Of a DNA stretch of 64,000 bases, positions 56,231 through 64,000 are shown piece by piece. The first letter of the stretch is position 1. Every line of letters begins with the position of its first letter. The notes below the pieces were generated by a model. That model did not search any database, was not told where the DNA came from, and saw only the letters and a list, made by a program, of their open reading frames with translations. Made by a program: the position numbers and the translations under genes. The DNA is from Pseudomonadales bacterium. Its GTDB lineage: Bacteria; Pseudomonadota; Gammaproteobacteria; Pseudomonadales; UBA7434. Location: NCBI GenBank assembly GCA_028223755.1, contig JAOIUY010000011.1, forward strand, positions 1 to 64,000, written 5' to 3'.

Positions 56231-56262
56231 TATAAAAAGATTATTGGGGGAGTAGGAGTACG

Positions 56263-56685
56263 ATGAAGAATTTACAAGCAGGCCAGCAATACAAATCGAT
56301 TAATACGCAAACAGGCGTTATTGATGCTGACCCACACCGCTTAATTCAGATGTTATTTTCCGGTGCGCTAGAATATATTTCGGTGGCAAAAGGATGCATG
56401 CAGCGCGACGATTTGGCCGGTAAAGGTGAGGCTATTAGCAAAGCGATAGGTATTGTTGGTGGTCTATTGGACAGCGTTAATGTTGATGCAGAGCAAGAGG
56501 GCTTAGGTGACAACCTCTCTGCGCTTTATCATTTTGTTACACGCCGTTTGACTGAGGCGAATGCCAACAATGATAGTGTGGCACTTGATGAATCTGCGAA
56601 TGTCTTGCGAGAGCTACAGGCCGGATGGAATGATATTCGAGCTGAAGTTGTATCTGAGTCGTCAACTGAATCAATACCGGTTTAA
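56263..56685 (+). CDS. fliS: flagellin export chaperone FliS
   Basis: A 140-residue four-helix chaperone that binds the flagellin C-terminus and prevents polymerisation in the cytosol. Typical motifs are YKSINTQTGVIDADPHRLIQMLFSGALEYISVAKGCMQ and LSALYHFVTRRLTEANANND. GGAG precedes the ATG. The FliT-like gene follows 14 bp after its stop. Confidence 0.95.
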   Translation: MKNLQAGQQYKSINTQTGVIDADPHRLIQMLFSGALEYISVAKGCMQRDDLAGKGEAISKAIGIVGGLLDSVNVDAEQEGLGDNLSALYHFVTRRLTEANANNDSVALDESANVLRELQAGWNDIRAEVVSESSTESIPV

Positions 56686-56699
56686 ATACAGAGGTGTCT

Positions 56700-57068
56700 G
56701 TGAATCAAACAATATCGCCAACATGGCAATTAGGTGATCATGAAACGCCATCATTGGATCAATTGATTGCAGCCTTTGAGCTTGCGTATCGCGACACCGA
56801 TTGGTTAAAAATTTCACAGCTAAATGACTACACTCAGCCCTGTGTCGAAGCCGAAATTGTAGTGATCAATGCAGCGGCCACCGCGGCAGGCAAAAGCCCA
56901 GACTCAGCTATTATTGCTTTAAAACCTAGCCTCGAAAAATTGACTGCCATTTATCAGTCTATGCAACAGCAGTGTGCGGCAGAACGAGATACTCTGGCCG
57001 CTAAGTTAAATGAAGTGAAGGTAGGACGGTCAGCTACTGGGCAATACACTTCAACGTCCTCTTTGTAG
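56700..57068 (+). CDS. fliT: FliT-like flagellar chaperone
   Basis: A helical protein of about 122 residues immediately after fliS, in the position FliT takes in many operons. The sequence is divergent, with no diagnostic motif, but size, helical content (DQLIAAFELAYRDTDWLKISQLNDY; KPSLEKLTAIYQSMQQQCAAERDTLAAKLN) and place support a FliT-type export chaperone for FliD. I chose GTG at 56700, with GAGG five bases upstream; a GTG at 56694 is in frame. Confidence 0.7.
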   Translation: MNQTISPTWQLGDHETPSLDQLIAAFELAYRDTDWLKISQLNDYTQPCVEAEIVVINAAATAAGKSPDSAIIALKPSLEKLTAIYQSMQQQCAAERDTLAAKLNEVKVGRSATGQYTSTSSL

Positions 57069-57435
57069 TTTTTTTGTTCATTTAGCAGCGATTCACTCTT
57101 TATTTATCTGAAATTGTCATTTCTCTCGTTTTTTCTTAAGCTTTCCGTCCTGCTTTTTCTCCACCTTTTCACTTTTGCGATTGTATTCTCGTTTTTTTTG
57201 AGAAGTGAATGAATTTGAAGGTTTTTTTACGAAAAATCATTGCTTGATCGACCATTCTCTTACATAATCTCGCCTTCAAAAGCGTCAGGGTTTTGACTGC
57301 GAAAAAGCAGTTTTTCAAAACCGTATGACAGTTAGTCAAAACTATGACATTTCGTGGTTAAGTCGAAGGATTCGATTTTTAATAGCGTAACGTGGCATAA
57401 AAATGGCGTAAATAGCATCTTATTGAGTAGCGGGT
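57069..57435. promoter_or_regulatory. fleQ upstream region with inverted repeats
   Basis: A gene-free 367-bp region. GGTTTTGA (57289-57296) pairs with TCAAAACC (57315-57322) around an inner CTGC/GCAG stem, and GTCAAAAC recurs at 57334 with TATGACA at 57324 and 57343. A sigma-54-like element TGGCATA-AAAA-TGGC (57393-57407), with correctly spaced GG and GC but a mismatched TT, lies 29 bp before fleQ. It is a candidate only. Confidence 0.45.
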
Positions 57436-58884
57436 ATGTGGGAAGAGACACGCATTGTCATTGTTGATAGCGATGAGCGCAGGCGACAGGATTTACAGTT
57501 AGTTTTCGAATTTATTGGTGAGCCCGCTCGAGCGCTATCGTATCCCGAGTGGTTAGACCCTGAAGTTCAAGCCAGCACCGATAATGGCAATCTAACGTTA
57601 TTAGTTCTGGGTGATGATGCTCAGCCATTAAACGAACGTTTAGCGCTGGCTCAGCAATGGCAAAACCACTTGCCGGTGATGTTAGTCGATCATGTCGCTG
57701 ATCAAGCCTTAGATGCTGACGTTATGCGTCCTGTTATTTCACAAGTCCAAATGCCGCCAAACTATGCGCGTATCGTTGACGATTTGCACCGCGCGCAAGT
57801 CTATCGTGAGCAGCACAGCGAATCGTTTAATCGCATTGTTCATCGCGATCCCTTATTGTTTCGAAGCTTAGTGGGCACGAGTCGAAAAATTCAGCAAGTG
57901 CGTGAGTTAATGGCGCAAGTGGCCGATAAAGATGTAACGGTACTGATTACCGGCGAATCGGGCACAGGTAAAGAAGTTGTCGCGCGTAACTTGCACTATC
58001 ATTCGCCCCGTCGCCAGCAACCGTTTGTTCCCGTCAATTGTGGTGCTATACCACCTGAGCTCCTTGAAAGTGAATTGTTTGGTCATGAAAAGGGCGCGTT
58101 TACCGGCGCGATAAGTAGTCGTGCAGGGCGCTTTGAAATGGCACAAGGCGGCACCTTATTTTTAGATGAAATCGGCGATATGCCGCTGAATATGCAAGTT
58201 AAAATTTTGCGTGTGTTGCAAGAGCGTACCTATGAACGAGTGGGCGGTAATAAAACTTATCATGCGGATGTTCGCATTATTGCGGCGACACATAAAAATC
58301 TTGAAACCATGATAGAAAACGGCGATTTTCGCGAAGATCTTTATTATCGCCTGAATGTATTTCCCATTGAAATGCCAGCACTGCGTGAAAGAGTTGAAGA
58401 TTTACCACTGCTGTTGAATGAGTTAATTTCACGACTTGAAAACGAACAGCGCGGGTCGATACGTTTTAATTCAGCTGCGATTATGTCGCTGTGTCAGCAT
58501 AGCTGGGCGGGTAATGTGCGTGAGCTAGCCAACTTAGTTGAGCGCATGGCAATTATGTATCCCTATGGCGTTGCTGGTGTAAAAGATTTGCCATCAAAGT
58601 TTCGTTATGTCGAAGAGCCCGATGAATCAGCGGATGATGAAACGAACAGCCAGCATTTATCGGCACTACAGGCGGTAGCGAATATCGTTAATATTGATGC
58701 TAAACCTTTACTGCCGCATGAAGGTATTGACCTCAAAGCCTATATTGCCTCGTTAGAGCAAAATTTAATTCAGCAGGCACTCGATGATGCCAGCGGTGTT
58801 GTTGCCAGAGCCGCAGATAAACTACAAATCCGCCGTACCACGTTGGTCGAAAAAATGCGTAAATACGATTTAAATCGCGCTTAA
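57436..58884 (+). CDS. fleQ: flagellar master regulator FleQ (sigma-54 activator)
   Basis: FleQ activates sigma-54 flagellar promoters and, in Pseudomonas, also responds to cyclic di-GMP. The 482-residue protein has an N-terminal receiver-like FleQ domain without a usual phospho-Asp site (residues ~1-125), an AAA+ domain with Walker A GESGTGKE (173-180) and the sigma-54-contacting GAFTGA (220-225), and a C-terminal Fis-type HTH (about 448-480; [21 protein letters not shown]). It sits upstream of fleSR, as in Pseudomonas. The diguanylate cyclase at 12.5-13.5 kb is a possible functional partner by inference. Confidence 0.96.
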   Translation: MWEETRIVIVDSDERRRQDLQLVFEFIGEPARALSYPEWLDPEVQASTDNGNLTLLVLGDDAQPLNERLALAQQWQNHLPVMLVDHVADQALDADVMRPVISQVQMPPNYARIVDDLHRAQVYREQHSESFNRIVHRDPLLFRSLVGTSRKIQQVRELMAQVADKDVTVLITGESGTGKEVVARNLHYHSPRRQQPFVPVNCGAIPPELLESELFGHEKGAFTGAISSRAGRFEMAQGGTLFLDEIGDMPLNMQVKILRVLQERTYERVGGNKTYHADVRIIAATHKNLETMIENGDFREDLYYRLNVFPIEMPALRERVEDLPLLLNELISRLENEQRGSIRFNSAAIMSLCQHSWAGNVRELANLVERMAIMYPYGVAGVKDLPSKFRYVEEPDESADDETNSQHLSALQAVANIVNIDAKPLLPHEGIDLKAYIASLEQNLIQQALDDASGVVARAADKLQIRRTTLVEKMRKYDLNRA

Positions 58885-58995
58885 TCGTTGTTTCTTATTA
58901 TTACGTTCATCACGTCCGACAAAAGATTGACTCAGTTGTTGAGCTTTTCAGCTGATATTTTCATAACCAATTGATATTATTAGAATAATTCTTCT

Positions 58996-59011
58996 CGGCA
59001 CAGTGATTGCA
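58996..59011 (+). promoter_or_regulatory. sigma-54 promoter for fleSR
   Basis: CGGCACA-GTGA-TTGCA matches the TGGCACG-N4-TTGCW consensus closely with the exact GG to GC spacing. It lies 97 bp before fleS and fits FleQ-dependent activation of the two-component system. Confidence 0.88.
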
Positions 59012-59107
59012 GAATCAAGGCAATAAACAATGCATGTGTTGATTCTTGTCGAATTCAGACGTTTACTTCCTTCAGCCATGCAACTCAATTCCAAGTAGAG
59101 ATGCATT

Positions 59108-60370
59108 ATGCCGCCAGTCACCGCTTCTGATTTTACCGATTCTAGTTCTGCGGCTGATAATCCTGTCTCTGCTAATTCAATCCCCACTGAAAACCTCGAT
59201 ATGAATAGCAAAGAAGGTTTACAAGCCACCTTTGAGTTATTTAATCGTATGTCTGACGATTTGTCGGATTCTTATCGTGCGCTTGAAGGCCGTGTATCAG
59301 CCCTGACTGATGAGCTCGATCGGGTTAATTTACAACGCGAGCAAGAGGTTCGCTCAAAAGAGCAAGTCACTGCACGTTTAAGTAATTTATTAGATTTATT
59401 ACCGGGTGGCGTAGTGGTATTAGATCGTTGGGGTACGGTTTCGCAAATTAATCCGGCAGGTGAAGAGTTATTAGCGTCTGGTTTAGAAGGTCGAAAATGG
59501 GTTGATATTATTGCCGAGTTTTTTGCGCCGCAAAAAGATGATGGCCATGAAATTTCAATGAAGAACGGTAAGCGTGTGAGTTTATCAACGCGTTCTTTAG
59601 AAGAAGAAACGGGCCAAATTATTTTATTAACTGACCAAACCGAAACCCGACGTTTACAAGAGCAGTTAAGTCGTGGCCAACGGCTGTCAGCTTTAGGTCG
59701 AATGGTTTCAGCATTAGCACATCAAATTCGCACGCCTTTGTCTGCCGCTATTTTATACGCGGGTCATTTAAGTGAGCGCGATTTAACGAGCGAACAAACA
59801 AAACGTTTTTCACAAAAAATTGTTTCTCGCCTTAACAACCTTGAACAGCAAGTACGGGACATGCTGGTCTTTGCAAAAGGCGATGTAACGTTATCTGATT
59901 CTATGACTATTGGCTCAATGCTTGAAGAATTAAAAAATGCGGTTGATGTGCCGCTGTCAGCGAATAAAGCCGAATTACTAATAACGAATGATTTTAGTGA
60001 TACGCGTATCGTTTGTAATTCGCAAACTATGATTGGTGCATTAAGTAATATAGTGAATAACGCGCTTCAGGCTTCTGATGTGGGGGCGGATATTCAGTTA
60101 TCAACTGCGCGTGAAGAGCGCGATATCATTATCACTATAGAAGATAGTGGTTGTGGTATTTCTGAAAATATTATGCAGCGTTTAGAGCAGGAAGAAGCTT
60201 TTGTTACAACTAAGTCGCAAGGTACAGGTTTAGGTTTAGCTGTCGTTCGCGCCGTAGTTAAAGCCCATCAAGGAGAATTTGAATTGGCATCAATAGAAGG
60301 ACAAGGTACACGAGCTACGATTAAACTGCCTTGTATTCACGCTGCTTCGCGTCACTTGGCTACAGGCTAA
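59108..60370 (+). CDS. fleS: flagellar sensor histidine kinase FleS
   Basis: A cytoplasmic kinase of 420 residues. A coiled coil (about 55-90) leads to a PAS domain (about 90-180; LLDLLPGGVVVLDRWGTVSQINPAGEELL), then the dimerisation/phosphoacceptor helix with His205 (SALAHQIRTPLSAA) and an ATPase domain with N box NIVNNALQAS, EDSGCGI and GTGLGLAVV. It has no membrane segment. It should phosphorylate FleR and control middle and late flagellar genes. Confidence 0.95.
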   Translation: MPPVTASDFTDSSSAADNPVSANSIPTENLDMNSKEGLQATFELFNRMSDDLSDSYRALEGRVSALTDELDRVNLQREQEVRSKEQVTARLSNLLDLLPGGVVVLDRWGTVSQINPAGEELLASGLEGRKWVDIIAEFFAPQKDDGHEISMKNGKRVSLSTRSLEEETGQIILLTDQTETRRLQEQLSRGQRLSALGRMVSALAHQIRTPLSAAILYAGHLSERDLTSEQTKRFSQKIVSRLNNLEQQVRDMLVFAKGDVTLSDSMTIGSMLEELKNAVDVPLSANKAELLITNDFSDTRIVCNSQTMIGALSNIVNNALQASDVGADIQLSTAREERDIIITIEDSGCGISENIMQRLEQEEAFVTTKSQGTGLGLAVVRAVVKAHQGEFELASIEGQGTRATIKLPCIHAASRHLATG

Positions 60371-60384
60371 TAAGGAAATTAATT

Positions 60385-61830
60385 ATGAGCGCATCTGCAG
60401 AGTGTATTGATAATAACAACGCCACTTTATCGTCTACGAAAGTAGCGACAACTATATTGGTTGTTGAGGATGACCTTGCCTTACAAGAAGCGATAGTCGA
60501 TACACTTGAATTATCCGGTTTAAACGCTATTGCTGCAGACTCTGGCGAGCAAGCGTTAATCTGTTTAGAAAAGCAGCGGTTCGATATGATCATCTCTGAT
60601 GTCAATATGGGTGGTATGGATGGCCATCAACTGCTTGATGAAATAAAAAAACATTATCCTTTTTTGCCCGTACTATTAATTACTGCTTACGCCAGCATTG
60701 ATCGATCAGTTCGCGCGATACAAGCCGGAGCAGTTGATTATCTTGTTAAACCATTTGATCCTAGCACTTTAATCGAATTAGTTCGTCGTTATACCATTGG
60801 TCAGTCGTTAGGTGGTGAAGGTCCAGTGATAGCTTCGCAAATAAGTCGTGACTTATTTCAAATGGCCGAGCGTGTAGCAATGACTGACTCGACGGTATTG
60901 ATTTCTGGAGAATCGGGCACCGGCAAAGAAGTTATTGCACGCTTTATCCATGCACATTCATCACGTAAGGCCGCTCCGTTTATTGCTATTAACTGTGCGG
61001 CAATCCCCGAGACAATGTTAGAAGCGACTTTGTTCGGCCATGAGAAAGGTGCATTTACTGGTGCACATCAATCTGCGCCGGGTAAATTTGAGCAGGCAAA
61101 TGGCGGTACGTTATTACTCGATGAAGTGTCGGAAATGGATTTATCTCTTCAGGCGAAGTTATTAAGGGTTTTACAAGAGCGTGAAGTTGAACGTGTTGGT
61201 GGTCGTAAGGTGATTGCTTTAGATGTCAGGATTATAGCGACCACTAATCGAGATCTAAAACACTGTGTGGCTGAAGGTGACTTTAGAGAAGACCTCTTTT
61301 ATCGATTAAGTGTGTTCCCTATTCGTTGGCCTGCACTGCGCGAACGATTGGATGATGTTATTCCTTTAGCCGAATATTTGTTATTGCAGCATGCAAACAA
61401 AATGGGTCGTGGAAAGTTGAGTTTTTCTACTGAAGCACAGCAGTGTTTACTAGCATATGCTTGGCCGGGCAATGTACGTGAATTAGATAATATTGTTCAA
61501 CGAGCGTTGATTCTTCAAGCGGGCGATACTATTTATCCTAACGATTTATTATTTGATCAGACTCAAGGGCACACAGAGAATAATCAGTCGACCCTAATGG
61601 GTAGCATTCAAAATAACGATAAAAAAATATTAATAGAAGAAGGGTTAGTAGGAGACACATCAATTAATTACAGTGCTGATTTAAAACAGCGTGAGTATGA
61701 AATTATTATTGATGCATTAAATGAAAGTCGTGGTTCAAAAAAACAAGCAGCAGAAAAACTTGGTATAAGCCCGCGAACCTTACGATATAAAATGGCTAAA
61801 ATGCGTGAGCAAGGATTAACTATTGATTAA
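60385..61830 (+). CDS. fleR: flagellar two-component response regulator FleR
   Basis: A 481-residue NtrC-type regulator. A receiver domain (about 24-135) has the acidic pocket EDD, phospho-Asp D72 (IISDVNMGG) and K122 (DYLVKPFDP). The AAA+ domain has Walker A GESGTGKE (175-182) and GAFTGA (222-227), and the C-terminus a Fis HTH (KQAAEKLGISPRTLRYKMAKMREQG). I chose ATG at 60385, preceded by AAGGA; it lies 14 bp after fleS. fliEFGHIJ, which follows fleR in Pseudomonas, is absent here. Confidence 0.96.
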   Translation: MSASAECIDNNNATLSSTKVATTILVVEDDLALQEAIVDTLELSGLNAIAADSGEQALICLEKQRFDMIISDVNMGGMDGHQLLDEIKKHYPFLPVLLITAYASIDRSVRAIQAGAVDYLVKPFDPSTLIELVRRYTIGQSLGGEGPVIASQISRDLFQMAERVAMTDSTVLISGESGTGKEVIARFIHAHSSRKAAPFIAINCAAIPETMLEATLFGHEKGAFTGAHQSAPGKFEQANGGTLLLDEVSEMDLSLQAKLLRVLQEREVERVGGRKVIALDVRIIATTNRDLKHCVAEGDFREDLFYRLSVFPIRWPALRERLDDVIPLAEYLLLQHANKMGRGKLSFSTEAQQCLLAYAWPGNVRELDNIVQRALILQAGDTIYPNDLLFDQTQGHTENNQSTLMGSIQNNDKKILIEEGLVGDTSINYSADLKQREYEIIIDALNESRGSKKQAAEKLGISPRTLRYKMAKMREQGLTID

Positions 61831-62213
61831 TCGTTAGGCATTGTTGGTTCTAAAGGCTTATAAAAAGGTTATAAATTACTCAATTTTTTTTGATTATTAT
61901 TATTTGTTTTTTTTCAAGCGTTTAATCTCTATTTATAAGAGAAAAATAAATCGTTATAAATATAATAAGCGCTCAAATTATAAGCATTTATTGAGTATTC
62001 TGGTTGTCATTTAGTCTATTTGAGCCTTTTTAGGCGCTTATCTGTAACTTTTACAAGTTTCCTTTCATTAAAAATACTAAATGTAAATTTTAAACGCGAT
62101 TAAGTCTGGTCGTTAGGCGAGTTCTTACCTAATCTGTTTACCAGAACGGAAATTAAAAAGTTCTTTTACTGTTATACAAACTTAATTAAAACAAGATTTA
62201 CGGAGCATCCACT
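61831..62213. promoter_or_regulatory. AT-rich leader of the TorF-type porin gene
   Basis: A gene-free 383-bp stretch, very AT-rich around 61861-62000. Close to the gene, TCTGGT (62105-62110) can pair with ACCAGA (62140-62145) and TTAGG (62113-62117) with CCTAA (62128-62132), a possible structured 5' leader. ACGGAG before the ATG is the ribosome site. Confidence 0.4.
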
Positions 62214-62849
62214 ATGAAAACTCTTTTTAAAGCAATTGCAATTGCATCATTAGCAACAGCTACAGCAGCACAAGCTGAATTATCTGCATCGGTTGCAGTT
62301 GATTCTGAATACGTATTCCGCGGTGTTACACTTGACGATTCATCTACAACTTCAGCTTCTCTTGAATATAGTGTTAGCGGTTTAACTGTTGGTGCATGGG
62401 TTGCTGACGATGAAGCAGGCGAAACTGATCTATATGTTTCTTACGACTTAAGCCTCGGCGGTGTTGACCTTAATGTTTCATACACTGACTACTCGTATGA
62501 CACTGTTACTGGTGGCCAACAAGAAGTTGCAGTAGCAACATCTATAAGTGGTCTTGGCATTAGCTACGTGGATGGTTCAAATGATCAAGGTGGTGCAGAT
62601 GGAGATTACTCAATTGTTGAGTTAGATTACTCTATTGGCAATGCTAATATCTTAATTGGTAACAAAGATGACGATGCTGCTGACGCAGACTATTCTTACT
62701 TCGCAATTTCTGGTTCACTTGGCCAAATTGCTGGTGTAGATGCTACATTAACTTACACTGGAACTTTTGATGAAGGTACTGCTTCTGATGCAGGCGATGT
62801 AGAAAGTGACTCAATCGTTATCGGTCTAAGCAAAGCTTTTGATCTATAA
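62214..62849 (+). CDS. TorF family putative outer-membrane porin
   Basis: A 211-residue protein with a cleavable signal ending ATAAQA (about 17-22), then VDSEYVFRGVTLDDSSTTSASLEYSVSGLTVGAWVADDE, the opening typical of the TorF/Gcw_chp family of putative porins. It continues as alternating beta strands to a terminal aromatic-poor GLSKAFDL. It is very acidic, with many Asp and few basic residues. The transported substrate is unknown. It has a strong intrinsic terminator and appears monocistronic. Confidence 0.88.
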   Translation: MKTLFKAIAIASLATATAAQAELSASVAVDSEYVFRGVTLDDSSTTSASLEYSVSGLTVGAWVADDEAGETDLYVSYDLSLGGVDLNVSYTDYSYDTVTGGQQEVAVATSISGLGISYVDGSNDQGGADGDYSIVELDYSIGNANILIGNKDDDAADADYSYFAISGSLGQIAGVDATLTYTGTFDEGTASDAGDVESDSIVIGLSKAFDL

Positions 62850-62877
62850 GATTATCTGAAAAGATAAACTGAGTTAA

Positions 62878-62910
62878 GAAAAAGGTCTGCTAATGCAGGC
62901 CTTTTTTTAT
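62878..62910 (+). terminator. intrinsic terminator after the TorF-type gene
   Basis: AAAGGTCTGC-TAAT-GCAGGCCTTT, followed by T residues, forms a near-perfect ten-base-pair stem (one G-T) 30 bp after the stop. Run leftward it also lies behind yciH. Confidence 0.92.
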
Positions 62911-62933
62911 ATCTAAAATACAGTCTTGGTTAA

Positions 62934-63281
62934 TTATCCACCCGATAACTTTACCGTATAACCGGCTTTTTCGAGCAAGGCTTTAATGCCTTCCCTATGT
63001 TCTCCTTGTATTTCAACGCTGCTATCTTTAATAGCACCGCCACTCGAGCAGCTTTGCTTGATTTTTTTAACCAGTTTCTTCAATTCACTGGCCTCTAACA
63101 CTAAACCATCAATAATGGTCACACCTGCGCCTTTACGACCTTTTGTCTCACGACGAATACGAATGATGCCGTCGCCTTTATCAGTCGTGACAGCAGCCTT
63201 ACAGCGGCAGTTATCTTTAGCTTGATCACATGAGGGGCAAATGCGACCTTGATCGGTGCTATAAACACGATGAGACTTCAA
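62934..63281 (-). CDS. yciH: SUI1/eIF1-like translation factor YciH
   Basis: A 115-residue SUI1-domain protein. YciH resembles eukaryotic eIF1 and can influence initiation fidelity in E. coli. The N-terminus carries four cysteines (C15-x2-C18 and C25-x-C27), a zinc-ribbon-like pattern seen in many homologues but not E. coli. The SUI1 core reads GIIRIRRETKGRKGAGVTIIDGL, KKIKQSCSSGGAIKDSSVEIQGEHREGI and ends AGYTVKLSGG. The start is TTG at 63281 with AAGG seven bases upstream. Confidence 0.92.
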   Translation of the reverse strand: MKSHRVYSTDQGRICPSCDQAKDNCRCKAAVTTDKGDGIIRIRRETKGRKGAGVTIIDGLVLEASELKKLVKKIKQSCSSGGAIKDSSVEIQGEHREGIKALLEKAGYTVKLSGG

Positions 63282-63492
63282 TTGAATGCCTTTTATACAG
63301 TTATGCTATTTTATAGAGAAAGCGCTTTTAGTTAGCGACAAGGTCATTTTATTCTCAATAAGGAAAAAATAGAAGTTCTACGAAGGGTTTCGCAGTTAGA
63401 GCTATGAAGGAGGTAATCAGATTGATAGTTATTTGATGATGCAACGATCATAGAGTCATCGCATCAGTCATAAAGCGTAACTTTAGGCCGTT

Positions 63493-63909
63493 TTAAACCA
63501 CAATAACGTCAGCAGCCTCTGGTCCTTTATCACCAGTGACGATGGCGTATTCAACATCTAGGCCTGGCCCAAGACGCTTGCTGTCTTTTTGCATAGAGCG
63601 GAAGTGTACAAAGATTTCTTCGCCGTTGTCGCGAGTAATAAAGCCAAAACCTTTACTGCCACTAAACCATTTAACGGTGCCAATTTCTCTGCCTGCAGGC
63701 GCTTTACGCAGGCGTGGCATACGAATTGAAGTGTTGCTGAAGTTCGCATCACCGAGTAATAGACAAAGTATTGCTGTGCCTGCAAAAGCTAGAGCAGCAT
63801 CGGTATTAAAAACATAGCTAATGGTGCTGTCGATAGTCCAGCTGGTATACACCGCTGAAAGTGGTGTTGCAACAACAATACAAATTAGAAGGCGGTAGAA
63901 TAAAGGCAT
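63493..63909 (-). CDS. membrane-anchored cold-shock-domain protein
   Basis: A 138-residue protein in which two hydrophobic segments (about 5-22 and 37-53) precede a basic linker (RMPRLRKAPAGR) and a C-terminal cold-shock domain (about 75-138). The domain has RNP1 KGFGFI (86-91) and RNP2 IFVHF (99-103), so it should bind single-stranded nucleic acid. Tethering such a domain to the membrane is unusual among CspA-type proteins. AAGAGA lies upstream of the ATG. The 210-bp gap to yciH and the window end show nothing more. Confidence 0.88.
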   Translation of the reverse strand: MPLFYRLLICIVVATPLSAVYTSWTIDSTISYVFNTDAALAFAGTAILCLLLGDANFSNTSIRMPRLRKAPAGREIGTVKWFSGSKGFGFITRDNGEEIFVHFRSMQKDSKRLGPGLDVEYAIVTGDKGPEAADVIVV

Positions 63910-64000
63910 GTTATTTTTCTCTTTTATTAATAGTGTCCGGCTGTTTAATGGCTTGGTAATACAGCTCGAAAGTCTTTAAAAGCCATTATAATTGATGACT

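Overview
The window reads as a chromosomal segment of an aerobic, motile marine-type gammaproteobacterium related to Pseudomonas and Cellvibrionales-like lineages. Three things point there: the gene order rplM-rpsI-petA-cyt b/c1-sspA-sspB; Pseudomonas-type flagellar control by FleQ and FleSR with sigma-54 and sigma-28 promoters; and blocks such as rnm-yciO-scpA-scpB-rluB, lpoA-yraN-diaA-dolP and rnpB. Moderate GC, strongly acidic surface proteins and a TorF-type porin fit a marine lifestyle. I cannot name a species.

Layout. 1-22.8 kb is mostly core housekeeping: folD, a YdeP-type molybdopterin oxidoreductase, pdxJ, a cyclophilin, an SH3/coiled-coil membrane protein, yciI, yciB, the chromosome segregation block (scpA/scpB), a diguanylate cyclase, dapE, degS/algW, zapG, zapE, and rplM-rpsI. 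22.8-33 kb holds the respiratory bc1 complex (with cytochrome b and c1 fused in one ORF), sspAB, the lpoA cluster, rsmI and RNase P RNA.

33.0-36.9 kb is accessory. Two convergent sets of uncharacterised membrane proteins, including a 27-residue single-pass protein behind a strong Shine-Dalgarno, each lie downstream of a perfect FNR/Anr box (TTGAT-N4-ATCAA) at or near the class II distance from a -10 box. I regard this as a low-oxygen-induced membrane module of unknown function and the best candidate here for something undescribed. It is followed by tRNA-Arg(CCT), a nested inverted repeat, a Cys-rich lipoprotein, and an XRE regulator with twin CATATG palindromes in its promoter region.

36.9-61.8 kb is one flagellar locus: flgN-flgM-flgA leftward, flgBCDEFGHIJKL rightward, then fliC, flaG, fliD, fliS, a FliT-like chaperone, fleQ, fleS and fleR. 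Promoter motifs fit a hierarchy in which FleQ/sigma-54 drives flgA, flgB and fleSR, and FliA (sigma-28) drives flgM and fliC. The flagellin contains no lysine. The window closes with a TorF-type porin, yciH and a membrane-anchored cold-shock-domain protein.

A recurring pattern with no obvious explanation is short imperfect tandem repeats (period about 11-18 bp, 2-6 units) in many intergenic gaps.
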